A stretch of 64,000 bases of DNA from UBA11475 sp902486425 (lineage in GTDB: Bacteria > Bacillota > Clostridia > Christensenellales > Borkfalkiaceae). Shown here in pieces: positions 28,497-37,946 of the stretch. A program made the position numbers and the translations under genes. Within the stretch, counting starts at the first letter, position 1. Every line of letters begins with the position of its first letter. The stretch is from the NCBI GenBank assembly GCA_902486425.1, contig CABTOK010000009.1:248001-312000 (forward strand). The letters run 5' to 3'. The notes beneath the pieces were generated by a model. It did not search any database. It was not told the DNA's origin and worked only from the letters and a program-made list of their open reading frames with translations.

Positions 28497-30647
28497 ATGA
28501 CCGAACAGGAACTTAAAAGTAAGATAAGCAAAATGACGCTTAAAGAAAAAGCACTCGAGCTTACGCAGTATAATTACGGCGATCTTATGAAGGGTTACGA
28601 AGATCTTACCGTTACCGGAATGAACGTAGACGGAGATCTTACGCCCGAAGAATATATAAACGTAGGCACGATTCTCAACCAACCCGACGGCGAGGCACTT
28701 AAGAATCTTCGTAAAAAGAGACTTGACAGCGGCATAACAGATCCCGTTATCTCAATGCTCGACGTTATCCACGGCTACCGCACAAACTATCCCGTTCCGC
28801 TCGCCATGGCTTGCACGTTTAATACAAAGCTTATCGAAGACTGCGCCGAAATGGCGGCAACGGAAGCGAAATACGACGGGACCGATCTTACGTTTTCGCC
28901 CATGGTCGATCTTGCGAGAGACGCGCGCTGGGGAAGAGTGGTCGAATCCGCGGGCGAAGATCCGTATCTCGGCGGCGAAGTCGGCAAAGCGTTTATCCGC
29001 GGCTATCATAAGGGCGGAATAGCCTGCTGCGTAAAGCATTTTGCGGGTTACGGCGCTGCCGAAGCGGGGAAAGATTATAACACGACCGATATTTCGGAAC
29101 ACAGCCTTGACGAGTATTATCTTAAGGGGTATAAGGCTTGCATGGACGAGAACCCCGAAATGGTTATGACTTCTTTTAATCTGTTAAACGGCACGCCTGT
29201 TCTCGGTAATAAAAAACTTCTCGTCGGCAAACTGCGTGAAGACTGGGGTTTTGGCGGCGTTCTTATTTCCGATTACAACGCAGTGAGAGAAATGATAAAC
29301 CACGGCTACAAAAAGGATCTTAAGGACTGCGCCGAAACCGCTATGAACGCAAAACTCGATATCGAAATGTGTTCGCCCGCATACGCAAAACATCTCGAAG
29401 AACTCGTAAGCGAAGGCAAGGTCAAAGAATCCGACGTTGACGAATGCGTATTAAGAGTATTAAAGTTAAAAGACAAACTCGGTCTTTACGAAAATCCTTA
29501 CGGTAAAACCGACCTTGATAAGAGAGACGAAGTAACTCTTTGCAAGGCTCATCGCGATCTTGCGGAACTCGCCGCCGAGGAATCTCTCGTTCTTCTTAAA
29601 AACAACGGCGTTCTTCCGTTAAAGGATACCGGGAAAGTAGCGTTTGTAGGTCCTTTCGCCGCAGAAAAGGGTATACACGGCGCCTGGTCGTGTTATGCGA
29701 AAAGAGAAGAAACCGTCTCGGTAAAAGAAGGCGTAGAAAGCCTTTTAGACAAAAAAATACAGACCGAAAGCGGTTGTTCTTATAAAATTCTGGAAACCGA
29801 CGAAAGCGGAATAGAAAACGCTGTAAAGTTTGCGGCGGCAGCCGATACGATAGTCTGCTGCGTCGGCGAATATCAGTTCGACTCCGCAGAATCCAATTCC
29901 CGCGCCGATATACGCATTACCAAGGTTCAGTCAGACCTTATAAAAGAACTCAAAAAGCTCGGCAAACCGCTCGTTCTCGTAGTTTTCGGAGGAAGACCTT
30001 TTGCTTTAACCGACGTCGAACCGCTTGCCGACGCAATACTTTACGCATGGCAGCCGGGAACAGAAGGCGGTACCGCAATAGCAAAAGTTTTGTACGGCAG
30101 GGCCAACCCGTCCGGAAAGACTACTATGTCTTTTCCGAGATCAGTCGGACAATGTCCGATTTATTACAATCATTTTAACACAGGAAGACCTAAACGGAAC
30201 GACGACAAGCCTTCCGGATCGTTTGGTTTTACTTCGTCTTATCTCGACGAGCTCAACTCTCCGCTTTATCCTTTCGGTTACGGACTTTCTTATACGGAGT
30301 TCGAATATTCGGATTTCAGACTTTCGTCCGATAAGATGAACAAGGGCGGAAAGATAAGGGCTTCCGTAAAGGTTAAAAACGTCGGCGGCGTCGACGGGAA
30401 AGAAGTCGTAGAATGGTACATTCACGACAAATTCGCTTCATGCGCGCGTCCCGTTCTCGAACTCAAAGGGTTTGAAAAGATATTCTTAAAAGCCGGCGAA
30501 GAAAAGACGGTAAACTTCGATATAACCGATAACACTCTCGCCTTCTATAATGCGGACGGCGAATTTACCGCCGAAGCCGGTGACTTTACCTTAAAGGTAG
30601 GCGGTTCGAGCGATAAGCTTTTTGAAAAAGATTTCATTCTCGAATGA
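28497..30647 (+). CDS. Glycoside hydrolase family 3 beta-glucosidase
   Basis: 716-residue cytoplasmic (no signal peptide) beta-glycosidase with the full GH3 layout: N-terminal TIM barrel (~20-325), C-terminal alpha/beta sandwich (~365-600) and a fibronectin-III-like tail (~640-715). The nucleophile is Asp259 in LISDYNAV. The RDARWGRVVESAGEDPYLGG stretch and KHFAGYG are family hallmarks. It presumably splits glucose or xylose from imported oligosaccharides. Strong AAGGAG start. Transcribed alone: a regulatory gap precedes it and a terminator follows. Confidence 0.93.
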   Translation: MTEQELKSKISKMTLKEKALELTQYNYGDLMKGYEDLTVTGMNVDGDLTPEEYINVGTILNQPDGEALKNLRKKRLDSGITDPVISMLDVIHGYRTNYPVPLAMACTFNTKLIEDCAEMAATEAKYDGTDLTFSPMVDLARDARWGRVVESAGEDPYLGGEVGKAFIRGYHKGGIACCVKHFAGYGAAEAGKDYNTTDISEHSLDEYYLKGYKACMDENPEMVMTSFNLLNGTPVLGNKKLLVGKLREDWGFGGVLISDYNAVREMINHGYKKDLKDCAETAMNAKLDIEMCSPAYAKHLEELVSEGKVKESDVDECVLRVLKLKDKLGLYENPYGKTDLDKRDEVTLCKAHRDLAELAAEESLVLLKNNGVLPLKDTGKVAFVGPFAAEKGIHGAWSCYAKREETVSVKEGVESLLDKKIQTESGCSYKILETDESGIENAVKFAAAADTIVCCVGEYQFDSAESNSRADIRITKVQSDLIKELKKLGKPLVLVVFGGRPFALTDVEPLADAILYAWQPGTEGGTAIAKVLYGRANPSGKTTMSFPRSVGQCPIYYNHFNTGRPKRNDDKPSGSFGFTSSYLDELNSPLYPFGYGLSYTEFEYSDFRLSSDKMNKGGKIRASVKVKNVGGVDGKEVVEWYIHDKFASCARPVLELKGFEKIFLKAGEEKTVNFDITDNTLAFYNADGEFTAEAGDFTLKVGGSSDKLFEKDFILE

Positions 30648-30702
30648 TCCGATAAAACGTTATAGAATGAATGTAAATCAAACGAAAAACCGAAAATCAA
30701 AC

Positions 30703-30734
30703 AAAAAGGTTCGCTTTTTACGGCGAACCTTTTT
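30703..30734 (+). terminator. Rho-independent terminator after GH3 gene
   Basis: AAAAAGGTTCGC pairs with GCGAACCTTTTT around an 8-nt loop. Confidence 0.85.
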
Positions 30735-30867
30735 AATAAAAAAATCAAAATAGTGTCATTACGGATAAATTTTGGATATAGAAAAGAGTAAATACGGGTT
30801 ATAAAATTAGAGTATAAAATTCAATCTGCGAGTCGTTTCGGCTTTCGTTGCGGCTCAGGGAGATCAT

Positions 30868-33258
30868 ATGGAAAAATTTTATCTTAGCGGAATATGGCAT
30901 ATGAAGGGCGGCGGATACGAAACCGACGGCACGATTCCAGGATCCGTGTATTCTTTTTTGCTTAATAAAAATCTTATGCCCGATCCGTATTACAGGGATA
31001 ACGAAGAAAAGGTTCTCGCAATATGCGACAACAATTTCGAATTTTCGAGAAAGTTCGATTATAAAAAAGAATCGGACGATATAACGCTCGTTCTCGAAGG
31101 TATAGATACTTTATGCGATATTATTTTAAACGGAAAAAAGATAGCGCATTTAAACAATATGCACCGCACTTATAAAATACCGGTCGGAGATATTATAGCA
31201 AACGGCGAAAATTTTATATCGGCATATTTTTATTCCGCCGATAAATACGTTAAAGAAGCCGACAAAAAAAATTCGAGACCGGGCTGTGCGAATCCGCTTA
31301 AAGGCTATATGCATTTAAGGAAGGCTCACTGTATGTTCGGCTGGGACTGGGGAGCGAGACTCCCCGACGCGGGAATATGGCGCGATATTTATCTTGTTGA
31401 CGAAACCGAACCGCATATAGACGACGTAAGGATACTTCAACGACATGAAGGCGGTAAAGTTTTTGTTAAAATAACCGCAAAAACGACTAAACTTGCGGAC
31501 GTAAAAATAACCGTAAAATCTTCGGACGGCGAAGTTTTTGAGCTTCAAAACGGCTCGGAAACAGAGATTAAAAACCCGCTTTTATGGTGGCCGAACGGCT
31601 TCGGCAAGCAAAATCTGTATACCGTTATCGTAAAGTCCGTTGCAGACGGTAAAGTAACGGACGAATCGATAAGGAAAATCGGTTTGCGTACTTTGAAACT
31701 CGTCCGCGAAAAGGACGAGTACGGCGAAAGTTTTTGTCACGAAATAAACGGCAAAAAGATTTTCGCGTTCGGCGCGGATTATATTCCGGAAGACAATATT
31801 TTATCGAGAATAAACAAAGAACGCACCGAAAGACTGCTCCGTTCGTGCATATATGCTAATTTTAACGCAATAAGGGTATGGGGCGGCGGATATTATCCGG
31901 ACGATTATTTTTTCGATCTGTGCGACGAACTCGGACTTATAGTGTTTTTCGATCTCATGTTCGCATGCTCGTCTTATGATTACGGCGAAGAATTTTATAA
32001 AAACGCCCTTACCGAAATAACGGACAATATAAAAAGAATACGTCACCACGCATGTATAGGTCTTATATCCGGCAATAACGAGATCGAGGAAGAAACCGTA
32101 TATTGGGGCGAAGAGATAAAAAAAGGCTATCTCGAACTGTTCGAAAACAGAATTCCCGCCGTTATGTCGGAGCTTTGTCCGGAAATCGCTTACGTCCCGT
32201 CGTCGCCGTCGTCTTTCGGGGGTTTTAATAGCCCTACGGACGAAAATTACGGCGACAGCCATTACTGGATGGTATGGCACGGCAATCTGCCGTTTACCGA
32301 TTATCGCAAACATTATTTCAGATATCTGAGCGAATTCGGTTTTCAGTCCTTCCCGTCGATAAAAACAATCGAAGAATTTACGCTCCCCGAAGACAGAAAT
32401 CCTTTTGGCAGAGTTATGGAGCTTCATCAGCGCAACCCTTCGGCAAACGGTAAAATACTCAATTATCTTTCGCAAACGTATCTGTATCCTTCGTCTTTCG
32501 AAAATCTTGTGTACGCTTCGCAACTTTTGCAGGCGGAAGCCATGAAGTACGGTGTGGAACATTTACGAAGAAACCGCGGAAGATGTATGGGAACTTTGTA
32601 TTGGCAGCTTAACGACATATGGCCGGTGGCGAGCTGGTCGAGCATAGATTCGTCCGAGAGATACAAGGCTCTCCATTACGAAGCCAAACGCTTTTACGAA
32701 CCTGTTCATATTTCGTGCGAAGAAACGGGCGAATATACCGTTCGCCGCGATATAACCGACGAAAGAATAATAGGCTACGAAACAAAAGCTAAACTCTATG
32801 TAAATAACGAAACCTTAAAAGACGTTTGCGGAGAAATAGAGTGGCGGCTTATAAGAAACGACGGCAAAACGCTGGAAACAGGTAAAGAGAATATAACAGT
32901 AAAAGCGCTATCGGTAAATTCGATCGAAGAAATCGATTTTAATAAAACCGACGTACGCAATAATTACCTGTGGTTTGCGTTTAACGTAGCCGGAAAAACA
33001 GTCTCGTCGGGAACGGTGATCTTTACGAAGCCGAAACATTTTAACTTTCCAGATCCGAAGCTAAAACTTTCGGTATTTGGCGATAAAATAACGGTTCGTT
33101 CGGACGCTTACGCAAAATACGTCGAAATAACCGACGAAACCGGCAAAATGATTTTGTCCGATAATTACTTCGATATGAATAAGGGTGAAAAGACCGTTTC
33201 CGTTATAAGCGGAACTCCGGAAGGACTAAAAGTAAAATCCGTTTACGATATAAGATAA
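30868..33258 (+). CDS. Glycoside hydrolase family 2 beta-mannosidase
   Basis: 796-residue cytoplasmic enzyme releasing mannose from the ends of beta-manno-oligosaccharides. It has the beta-mannosidase hallmarks GWDWGARLPDAGIWR, RVWGGGYYPDDYFFD and YWQLNDIWPVASWSS. The acid/base is Glu405 in SGNNEIEE and the nucleophile Glu489 in SEFGFQSFPS. Sandwich, Ig-like, TIM barrel and C-terminal domains are all present at normal length. GGGAG ribosome site. With ManA and the PfkB kinase nearby it supports mannan or glucomannan use. Confidence 0.93.
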   Translation: MEKFYLSGIWHMKGGGYETDGTIPGSVYSFLLNKNLMPDPYYRDNEEKVLAICDNNFEFSRKFDYKKESDDITLVLEGIDTLCDIILNGKKIAHLNNMHRTYKIPVGDIIANGENFISAYFYSADKYVKEADKKNSRPGCANPLKGYMHLRKAHCMFGWDWGARLPDAGIWRDIYLVDETEPHIDDVRILQRHEGGKVFVKITAKTTKLADVKITVKSSDGEVFELQNGSETEIKNPLLWWPNGFGKQNLYTVIVKSVADGKVTDESIRKIGLRTLKLVREKDEYGESFCHEINGKKIFAFGADYIPEDNILSRINKERTERLLRSCIYANFNAIRVWGGGYYPDDYFFDLCDELGLIVFFDLMFACSSYDYGEEFYKNALTEITDNIKRIRHHACIGLISGNNEIEEETVYWGEEIKKGYLELFENRIPAVMSELCPEIAYVPSSPSSFGGFNSPTDENYGDSHYWMVWHGNLPFTDYRKHYFRYLSEFGFQSFPSIKTIEEFTLPEDRNPFGRVMELHQRNPSANGKILNYLSQTYLYPSSFENLVYASQLLQAEAMKYGVEHLRRNRGRCMGTLYWQLNDIWPVASWSSIDSSERYKALHYEAKRFYEPVHISCEETGEYTVRRDITDERIIGYETKAKLYVNNETLKDVCGEIEWRLIRNDGKTLETGKENITVKALSVNSIEEIDFNKTDVRNNYLWFAFNVAGKTVSSGTVIFTKPKHFNFPDPKLKLSVFGDKITVRSDAYAKYVEITDETGKMILSDNYFDMNKGEKTVSVISGTPEGLKVKSVYDIR

Positions 33259-33264
33259 CTTAAT

Positions 33265-33292
33265 AAAAAAGTCCGGGTTTCCGGACTTTTTT
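33265..33292. terminator. Terminator between convergent beta-mannosidase and beta-galactosidase genes
   Basis: AAAAAAGTCCGG pairs with CCGGACTTTTTT around GTTT; symmetrical, so it may serve both strands. Confidence 0.88.
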
Positions 33293-33357
33293 ACAGTTTG
33301 TTTTTCAGAGTTTTGATACATCGATTATTTTTCGGCATACCGCAACTTCCGGAAAAA

Positions 33358-35700
33358 TTATTTTTTTACGGGAATTCCGAGCGAAATAAAAGCGGGCGTA
33401 AGGTTACCGTTTGCGTCGTACGCGGTAAGTGTCAGCGGCAGGTCATTATCAATAATTTTTACCGCAACCGAAATTACTCCGGCATACATACGGCGTGTGG
33501 ATGAGTACAGTGATTCGTGATCTGCATTATCAGAGCCTGTTGATAAAACCTGTCCGCAACCGGTTGCGGAGAAAGTAACTAGAGGAGTGGCATTGGGAAC
33601 GAATTTCCCGTTTTTATCTACGGCGCGACAAGAAAAGACGGCAACGTCTTTTCCGTTTCTTTCTATGTTTTCAGTGTCAAGAGAGAGCTTAAGAGCGACC
33701 GGTTTTTCCGTGGTTTGTATTTTTTTGCGGCAAACAATTTTTCCGTCGGTTATTCCGTAAGCTTCTATATAACCGGGACAGAAAGGAATATTCCACTCGG
33801 CTTTACCGTATTTTTTTATTTTGACGGGAGGATATTTTTTGCCGTTCACGTCGAGTATAGCTTCCTTACAATTGGTGTATGCGACTATATGAATAGGCTT
33901 ACCCTCGAATCCCGTGAAATTCCAATGAGGCAACAGATGAATCATAGGTTCATCAGTCCAAAAAGATTTATTCTGATAAAATGCGTCTTTTTTCTGCAAG
34001 AACATATCTATAGAACCCGAAAGCGAACATAATCTCGGCCAGTCGGCTTCGCCTCTGTGTTCGAATGCCGTCCACTGAAAACTGCCGGCAATAAAAGGAC
34101 GTTCCGAAATGAAAGTATAAGTCATTTCTCGGTTACGGAAATACATGCCGGTATCGTTGTCCCATGCCGGACGAGCGGCTTGTTTGTCGTCGGCTTCTTC
34201 ATACCAACCGCGCTTTGTGCCGCTTGCCACGCATTCGCTCATAAAAAGAGGTTTATCCGGATATTTCGCGTGGACGGCGTCTATCAGATCATAGCAGTAG
34301 TTTATTCCGATAACGTCGACAAGGTCGAGAACTTTTTCGCGGTCAACTTTGTCGCAGGCAATGGTAATTAAGCGGCTGTCGTCCAGTGATTTAATGAAGG
34401 AGATCAGGTTTTTGCAGATTTTTCTGCCCTGACCTGTACCAAAATATTGTTCCTCGTTGCCTATCGACCAGAAAATAACCGACGGGCGATTGCGGTCTCG
34501 CTTTATCAGCGTTTCCAGCTGTTTTTTGCTTTCTTCGGTACTTTCGAATCGCCGCGTTTCGTCCATAACGATAAAACCGTTTTCATCAAGTGCTTCCATT
34601 ACGCATTCCGCATGAGGATAATGGCTGGTCCGATATGCGTTGGCTCCCATTTGCTTAATTAAATCGATTTTATATTTCTGAACGTTGTCCGGTACGGCTT
34701 TACCGAAGAGACCGCAGTCCGCATGAGTGCAAACGCCGTTTATAGGATAGCGGGTGCCGTTTATCGTAAGGCCGCTTTCCGACGTCATTTTTACCGAACG
34801 ATAACCGAATTTTACAAACGAGCAATCGGTTTGTGTTTTTCCGGAAAAAACTTTTGCTTTCAAAGTGTAGCGTACCGGATGGTCCGGCGACCAGAGCTCT
34901 GGAGAAATAAGCTTAAAATTACATTCGACGTCTGCTTCCGCGTAAGCCGCAATTTTTTTGTTTCTGCTTGCTTTTGCGACGGTTCGTCCGTTTTTATCGA
35001 TAATTTCGCACTCTACATGCGCTATTTTATCCCTATCGTAACGGTTGAGTACGGTTACTACCGCATTTGTCTGCCACTTTTCGTCCGAAATGGATGTCTT
35101 GACGTAAATACCGTAAAGATCGACGCTCAGTCTGTCGGTTTTAATAAGAGTGACGTGGCGATATATTCCTGCGCCTTCGTACCACCATCCTTCCGGCTCG
35201 CATGGTTCGATTTTTATGGCGAGAACGTTGTCATCGTCAAATAAGACATAGTCTGTTATATCCGCTTCAAACGGAGTATAGCCCGAAAAACTGCGCGTTA
35301 TAATACAGCCGTTCAGATAAACCGTACAATTTGTCGCAACTCCTTCGAAAAAGACGGCGATACGCTTGCCTTCATCGCTTTTCGGAAGAATGAAATGTTT
35401 TCTGTACCAGGCACCGTCGTAACGGACGAAACCAAGCGCGGGATTGTACTTTTTATCGGGAACGTCGCCTGCAAGATAATCGTGAGGCAGAGATACTTTT
35501 TCCCACTTGTCAAGCGGATATTCTTTATTTTCGGAATAACAGTCTGTATCATCGTTGTAATAACGTGAAGCCGGACCTTTTCGCATGCGCTCTGTTTTTG
35601 CGCCCATGTAACATATTCCTTTATACGCCGGCAGGAAATCGTTTTTCAATTCGCCGCGATGAAACAGCCATTCATTATCGAAGTCTATTGTTTCTCTCAT
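33358..35700 (-). CDS. Glycoside hydrolase family 2 beta-galactosidase
   Basis: 780 residues, cytoplasmic. GH2 order: sugar-binding jelly roll (RYDGAWYRKHFILP), Ig-like domain, TIM barrel (~290-590), then C-terminal Ig-like domains. Acid/base Glu416 in FWSIGNEEQ and nucleophile Glu489 in LFMSECVAS. NGVCTHADCGLFGKAV and YRTSHYPHAECVMEALDENG are family motifs. It presumably removes galactose side groups from imported oligosaccharides. GH2 also contains glucuronidases, so the sugar is probable, not certain. Divergent from the AraC gene, which is its likely regulator. Confidence 0.85.
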   Translation of the reverse strand: MRETIDFDNEWLFHRGELKNDFLPAYKGICYMGAKTERMRKGPASRYYNDDTDCYSENKEYPLDKWEKVSLPHDYLAGDVPDKKYNPALGFVRYDGAWYRKHFILPKSDEGKRIAVFFEGVATNCTVYLNGCIITRSFSGYTPFEADITDYVLFDDDNVLAIKIEPCEPEGWWYEGAGIYRHVTLIKTDRLSVDLYGIYVKTSISDEKWQTNAVVTVLNRYDRDKIAHVECEIIDKNGRTVAKASRNKKIAAYAEADVECNFKLISPELWSPDHPVRYTLKAKVFSGKTQTDCSFVKFGYRSVKMTSESGLTINGTRYPINGVCTHADCGLFGKAVPDNVQKYKIDLIKQMGANAYRTSHYPHAECVMEALDENGFIVMDETRRFESTEESKKQLETLIKRDRNRPSVIFWSIGNEEQYFGTGQGRKICKNLISFIKSLDDSRLITIACDKVDREKVLDLVDVIGINYCYDLIDAVHAKYPDKPLFMSECVASGTKRGWYEEADDKQAARPAWDNDTGMYFRNREMTYTFISERPFIAGSFQWTAFEHRGEADWPRLCSLSGSIDMFLQKKDAFYQNKSFWTDEPMIHLLPHWNFTGFEGKPIHIVAYTNCKEAILDVNGKKYPPVKIKKYGKAEWNIPFCPGYIEAYGITDGKIVCRKKIQTTEKPVALKLSLDTENIERNGKDVAVFSCRAVDKNGKFVPNATPLVTFSATGCGQVLSTGSDNADHESLYSSTRRMYAGVISVAVKIIDNDLPLTLTAYDANGNLTPAFISLGIPVKK

Positions 35701-35834
35701 ATATTTTCTCCTGTGAGTTTTTTATATTGTATCGCTTTGAATACGGAATGTACAGAGACAATTTTATATTATATGGATAAAATTGATTAAAAAAACGTAA
35801 AATAACCATTATGTCGTAAAATAGCAAGATTAAA

Positions 35835-35863
35835 TTGATTATTTTGTTCTGGTATTGTATAAT
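35835..35863 (+). promoter_or_regulatory. Sigma-A-type promoter of the AraC gene
   Basis: TTGATT (35835) and TATAAT (35858) with a 17-nt spacer, 35 nt before the ATG at 35899. Confidence 0.75.
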
Positions 35864-35898
35864 AAATATAGTGTGAACAAAAAATACGGGGGAGATTT

Positions 35899-36003
35899 AT
35901 GCGTGCATTTTTTGCAAAAGAAACAACGCCTACCAAGGCTGATAACACCGTACTTTTTTTATTAATAATTGCGGATTTTACCGCAACCCGGAGCGCGATT
36001 TAA
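35899..36003 (+). pseudogene. 5' fragment of the frameshifted AraC regulator gene
   Basis: Encodes 34 residues from the ATG that carries the gene's only good ribosome site (GGGGGAG), behind the promoter at 35835. It runs into a stop at 36003. Adding one T to the T7 tract at 35954-35960 joins it in frame to the next feature, giving VLFFINNCGFYRNPERDL, a natural AraC N-terminus of the sensing domain. So this is the true start of that gene, separated by a one-base shift. Confidence 0.75.
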
Positions 36004-36005
36004 CC

Positions 36006-36692
36006 GTGTCGCGCCCTCTCGGAAGAGAAGATTATCAGATTATATTCGTTTCACGCGGAACGCTGATTGCGAACGGCACGGAAATACACTCCGGCGGGGC
36101 TTATATCTTCGAACCGGGACAAAAACAGGAATATATTTATCGTGCTGAAAATAAAAGCATGTACTACTGGGTGCATTTTTGCGGATACGAAAGCAGAAAA
36201 ATCGTCGAAAGTTGCGGGGCAAAAGGGAGTTTTTTATCAATTTCAGATTATGCCGAAACAGAAAGGACTTTTCGTTTAATGGTTACCGCGTTCGAGAATA
36301 ATATATCCGGAAGAGAATTATTGTCTGTCGGATGCGTTTTATCGTTGCTTGCGCTCATAACGGACAAGACGACAAAGGGTTCGCCGTTTCGTCGTGCGGA
36401 GCAACAGCTTAGAAACTGCTGCGACGACGTAAAGATAAGCCGGCTGGCAGAAAATTTCGGTATGAGCGAAGCGCATTTTATCCGTTCTTTTAAAAGTTAC
36501 AACGGAGTTACCCCGCGCGCATATGCGCTTATGTGCAGAATAGAGCATGCAAAAATGCTGTTGTCTTCGACAGATATGCGTATAGGATATATAGCCGAGG
36601 CATGTGGCTTTTCCGACGCGCTGTATTTTAGCCGCGCATTTAAAAAAATTACGGGATCGAGTCCTCGCGATTACAGAAGAAATTTCGGTTGA
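36006..36692 (+). CDS. AraC-family transcriptional regulator (lacks its first ~36 codons through a frameshift)
   Basis: Sugar-responsive regulator. The visible frame holds most of the cupin-like sensing domain (GREDYQIIFVSRG, YWVHFCGYES) and an intact double helix-turn-helix at the C-terminus (ISRLAENFGMSEAHFIRSFK and GYIAEACGFSDALYFSRAFK, PRDYRR). The first codon of this frame has no ribosome site; the natural start is 35899 in another frame, giving a 264-residue protein if the T7 tract were T8. Divergent from the beta-galactosidase gene and presumably controlling it. May be a sequencing error, a phase switch or a real mutation. Confidence 0.8.
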   Translation: MSRPLGREDYQIIFVSRGTLIANGTEIHSGGAYIFEPGQKQEYIYRAENKSMYYWVHFCGYESRKIVESCGAKGSFLSISDYAETERTFRLMVTAFENNISGRELLSVGCVLSLLALITDKTTKGSPFRRAEQQLRNCCDDVKISRLAENFGMSEAHFIRSFKSYNGVTPRAYALMCRIEHAKMLLSSTDMRIGYIAEACGFSDALYFSRAFKKITGSSPRDYRRNFG

Positions 36693-36721
36693 CGTCCGTC
36701 TCAAAGTCAAGGAATAAAACT

Positions 36722-36752
36722 AAAAAACGAGCCTGAAAACGGCTCGTTTTTT
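36722..36752. terminator. Bidirectional terminator between the two AraC genes
   Basis: AAAAAACGAGCC pairs with GGCTCGTTTTTT around TGAAAAC. Shared by the convergent genes ending at 36692 (+) and 36792 (-). Confidence 0.87.
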
Positions 36753-36791
36753 ATAATATCTTTTATATAGCTTGAAATATTTGTATCAAAA

Positions 36792-37676
36792 TCAGATGTT
36801 GTTTATCCCGCCGGTGTCGGGCAGAACTACTTTGTATTTTTTACGGTATATTGACGGCGAAACTCCAAATTCGCTTTTAAACACTCTGTTAAAATAGCTT
36901 AAAGAGTACAATCCGCACATATCCGCAATGGAAATTACTTTTATGTCCGAAGTTTTAAGTAAAGTTGCGGCAAAATCCAGTTTGCTTTTCAGAAAAATTT
37001 TATTCGGCAGTCCTAATCCGCTTTTTCTGAAAATTTTTATAACGTATCCTTGCGAATAGTTTACTTTCGAACATATCTCTGCAATAGTGAGCGTAAAATT
37101 TTCGGGCTTGTTAAGCTCGCTTAAAATCAGCGAAACTACGGCGTTGTTTGCTTTTGGGTTTACTTCGGTTTCTTTTTCGGTTATAAGTTTCGAGATTATA
37201 TCCGAAACGACAAGTTTAAGATAGAATCTGCTTTTTTGAATATCCGGCGTAGATTGCGAAAGATTCATAAGTCTTAGTATCTTGAACGCCTCGGAATTTG
37301 AAAGATGCAAAACGTTCAGAGGTTTTTTTATCACTTCGTTTTCGTATGAAGTTTCGCCTTGCGGAAAAATCTCGGACAAAATCTTTTCGCTTACTTCCAT
37401 GTTGTACAGTACGTACTCGGCGTCTCCGTCGGTTTCTATTTTATGAACGCATTCGGGGCGTACTACGAAAAAGTCGTTCGCTTCGGCAACGATTTTTTTG
37501 CCGCCCGAACATTGAAAAAAACGACCTCTTTCAACAAAAGAGAAGTCGAAAAAGGTATGGCAATGCTCCGCTTTGTAGTGGCATTGGTTGCTGTTTACGA
37601 ATAAGTTAACGTCTCTGACGGTTCCGTCTTTTGACTTCGCCATTCCGAGTTTTACTGGCATATTCTTATTATCCAT
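36792..37676 (-). CDS. AraC-family transcriptional regulator
   Basis: 294 residues: N-terminal cupin (EHCHTFFDFSFVERG near 38-52, VRPECVHKIET) and C-terminal AraC DNA-binding domain (~190-285: TIAEICSKVNYSQGYVIKIFRK, ISIADMCGLYSLSYFNRVFK, FGVSPSIYRKKY). GGAG ribosome site. Divergent from the PfkB kinase-manA pair, so that operon is its most likely target besides itself (inference). Confidence 0.87.
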   Translation of the reverse strand: MDNKNMPVKLGMAKSKDGTVRDVNLFVNSNQCHYKAEHCHTFFDFSFVERGRFFQCSGGKKIVAEANDFFVVRPECVHKIETDGDAEYVLYNMEVSEKILSEIFPQGETSYENEVIKKPLNVLHLSNSEAFKILRLMNLSQSTPDIQKSRFYLKLVVSDIISKLITEKETEVNPKANNAVVSLILSELNKPENFTLTIAEICSKVNYSQGYVIKIFRKSGLGLPNKIFLKSKLDFAATLLKTSDIKVISIADMCGLYSLSYFNRVFKSEFGVSPSIYRKKYKVVLPDTGGINNI

Positions 37677-37700
37677 TTTATCTCCGCGGTTAAAAAAGTG

Positions 37701-37730
37701 ATAATATTTTTTATATCATAATATCACCAA
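37701..37730 (-). promoter_or_regulatory. Promoter of the minus-strand AraC gene
   Basis: On the minus strand TTGGTG (37730-37725), 18-nt spacer, TATTAT (37706-37701). An inverted repeat GTGATA-N18-TATCAC (37698-37727) overlaps it, a possible autoregulatory operator. Confidence 0.5.
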
Positions 37731-37946
37731 AACAGCGACAAAACAATATTTATATCGAAAAAAATCATAGATTTTTTATGAATTATTGCAAATTTTTGCG
37801 GAGAATAAAATTATTTTCGGGACGGAAGAATATAAAAAATATTTAAAACAGTACAATTTTGTGTATAGATTATAAAAATAAAGCGTGATAAAATATCAGA
37901 CGAAAGTAAACCGTACAAACGGCGGTCGGTCAGGCGGAAAAATAAA

